NCBI RefSeq assembly: GCF_947495275.1
Contig: NZ_CANLYL010000002.1
Coordinates: 186,001-250,000 of the forward strand
DNA from: an uncultured Roseobacter sp.
GTDB lineage: Bacteria; Pseudomonadota; Alphaproteobacteria; Rhodobacterales; Rhodobacteraceae
Direction of reading: 5' to 3'
Length of the DNA stretch: 64,000 nucleotides
In this document: positions 63,701 to 64,000 of the stretch, in pieces
How the letters are laid out: each line of letters begins with the position of its first letter
Position numbering within the stretch: the stretch's first letter is position 1
The notes under the pieces: generated by a model
What the model saw: the letters and a program-made list of their open reading frames with translations, nothing else
What the model was told of the DNA's origin: nothing
Database searches by the model: none
Position numbers and translations under genes: made by a program

Positions 63701-64000
63701 GGATTACGAGGCATCCAACCCGCGGACGGAAACGCCTGAAGATGTGGGCGGCAATTTCAAAGTCGCCTCGTTGAACGTTCTGAATTACTTCACCACACTT
63801 GATGATGGATCGAACACCGCAGGCCCGAATGATGACCAAGGGGGCCGTGGTGCAGATGATCTGACGCGCTTTGGGGTAGAGCCGGCAACGGCTGAATTCG
63901 ACCGACAGGTGAACAAGATCGTGCAGGCTGTGGTTGAGATCGACGCGGATGTCCTGGGTCTGGTGGAACTTGAGAACGATGATGATATCGCCATCGCCGA
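60798..64000 (+). CDS. Giant secreted nuclease: lamin-tail domains plus ExeM/NucH-type region, 3' end outside the window
   Basis: At least 1067 residues from ATG 60798 and open to the last base. N-terminus MSAFINEFHYDNAGGDIGEF starts straight in a lamin-tail-like domain with no signal peptide. Further such domains begin near residues 173 (INEIHADPAADISGDANGDG), 347 (INEIHADPAADLTGDANGDG) and 515 (TINEVDADQTGSDAAEFIEL). Then comes an OB-like region (VKISEIQGSTAF...VGDLVEVTGTVSEFFGETQI) and the start of the endonuclease domain (FKVASLNVLNYFTTLDDGS, EIDADVLGLVELENDDD). This order is that of ExeM/NucH extracellular nucleases. Asp-rich, Cys-free composition and no signal peptide suggest type I secretion, with RTX repeats expected beyond the window. 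Confidence 0.9.
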   Translation, partial: MSAFINEFHYDNAGGDIGEFVEIAAPAGFDLTGWSLVLYNGSNGASYNTLDLSGLTVTDSGNGFGFVSVDAVGIQNGSPDGIALVDNTGGVVEFLSYEGNLVATDGPAAGLTSTDIGVSEPGNTNVGQSLQRTGDGQAGADFVFSAPLDATRDAVNEGQTFGPVVAAPPSLVINEIHADPAADISGDANGDGVRDATDDEFVEIVNQGDLEVDLSGITLSDAVGVRHTFADGTTLAAGAAVVVFGGGTPTGDFGGAQIFTASTGSLGLNNGGETVSLETADGETIQEVTYGSEGGNNQSLTRDPDISGDFAGHSDIAAANGAIFSPGTEVDGDPFETVLEPVLMLAINEIHADPAADLTGDANGDGTRSATDDEFIEIVNTGSEEADLSGVTLSDAVGLRHTFADGTILAVGAAIVVFGGGTPTGDFGGAQVVTASSGSLGLNNGGDTVTLANADGTLIQEVVYGSEGGNNQSVTRDPDLDGAFVQHTDASGAEGAIYSPGSQVNGDPFVAGPVMLTINEVDADQTGSDAAEFIELYDGGVGGTPLDGYTVVLFNGNDDTAYDAFDLDGFSTDENGFFVIGSENVANVDLEAFTTNGLQNGADAVGLYLGDPADISVATTDNLVDALVYDTNDADDAGLLAALGQTTQYNEGATNSTADALARNPDGSGEFVAQAPTPGETNEVIAPPELVKISEIQGSTAFNGFADFATVGIDDRSVLEGQTIRIQAIVTADFQSMMSNVEGADLNGFFVQEEDADADADASTSEGIFIFDDFAEGNPDVQVGDLVEVTGTVSEFFGETQISASAVEVIASNQLLPTATVVNLGSEGVMIDQDGDFVANLEAYEGMLVTLPQSLEVTELFQLGRFGTLKASADGRLEQFTQNNAPDAEGYAQHLQDIAARTITLDDGSREQNADLIRIPDGNDGILTASDSFRMGDTLTNVTGVLSYSEDFQSSSEEPEFRIHLPTADYEASNPRTETPEDVGGNFKVASLNVLNYFTTLDDGSNTAGPNDDQGGRGADDLTRFGVEPATAEFDRQVNKIVQAVVEIDADVLGLVELENDDDIAIA
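61314..62357 (+). repeat. Tandem 522-nt duplication within the nuclease gene
   Basis: Two copies of a ~174-codon unit (61314-61835 and 61836-62357) each encode INEIHADPAAD..GDANGDG, VFGGGTPTGDFGGAQ and SLGLNNGG.T..L..ADG. The protein copies are very similar over their first ~150 residues while the DNA differs at many third positions, so the duplication is not recent or was partly kept by selection. Confidence 0.85.

Overview
The window looks like chromosome or a large replicon from a marine alphaproteobacterium of the Roseobacter group (Rhodobacteraceae). This is inferred from gene content: an imuA-imuB-dnaE2 mutasome, a TRAP transporter with amidohydrolases, a DUF1127 protein, BenE, RidA/LysE/LysR and an ExeM-like nuclease that probably leaves by type I secretion. 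No rRNA, tRNA or CRISPR array was seen. Almost everything is accessory, and decayed genes are unusually frequent.

Layout. 0-2 kb: a leftward group (139-aa unknown protein, metallophosphoesterase, stop-interrupted Phd-type antitoxin) faces a small XRE regulator that has a decayed tandem copy behind it. 2.2-7.8 kb: a four-gene, translationally coupled mobile module of three different tyrosine recombinases plus a small HTH/coiled-coil/CxxC protein, most like Tn554 or recombinase-in-trio elements. 7.8-14.3 kb: gene-poor ground with a broken XRE gene, an IS110 relic, a DUF418 membrane protein and a 474-aa protein of unknown function. 14.3-17.3 kb: S41 peptidase, DUF2189 membrane protein, ABM protein. 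17.6-22.3 kb: a graveyard holding a decayed MFS/DUF1185 operon behind a SnoaL-like gene, and two decayed LuxR-HTH proteins in tandem. An ~85-nt dispersed repeat, all copies in the same orientation, recurs from 9.4 to 22.3 kb.

22.5-30 kb: PNPOx-like protein, DUF1127, HxlR-SCP2 regulator, BenE, then a FecR/CHASE2-GGDEF-EAL pair likely to link an extracytoplasmic signal to cyclic-di-GMP. 30.4-36 kb: integrase pseudogene, LysR with a divergent beta-propeller gene, small-molecule-related genes, an orphan OpuAC-like binding protein and an IS5 relic. 36.9-45.6 kb: a divergent catabolic locus, with a TRAP transporter and D-aminoacylase-like enzyme to the left and a YtcJ-like amidohydrolase with a CobW GTPase to the right, followed by a small membrane protein, a TetR regulator with a clear palindromic operator, and a stand-alone chorismate mutase. 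46-47.4 kb: an exported unknown protein and an M15 peptidase. 47.5-52.9 kb: dnaE2, imuB and imuA, overlapping. 53-60.2 kb: alpha/beta hydrolase, LysE, RidA, LysR, GNAT, PhzF, Lrp and OmpA-like genes. From 60.8 kb to the end: the first ~1067 codons of a giant lamin-tail/ExeM-type extracellular nuclease containing a long internal duplication.

The items most worth follow-up are the recombinase module (especially its third recombinase, whose catalytic domain is split by a long HTH-bearing insertion), the dispersed repeat family, the TRAP-amidohydrolase-CobW locus and the duplicated nuclease. Functions are assigned by reading the translations and recalling family motifs; no database search was run.
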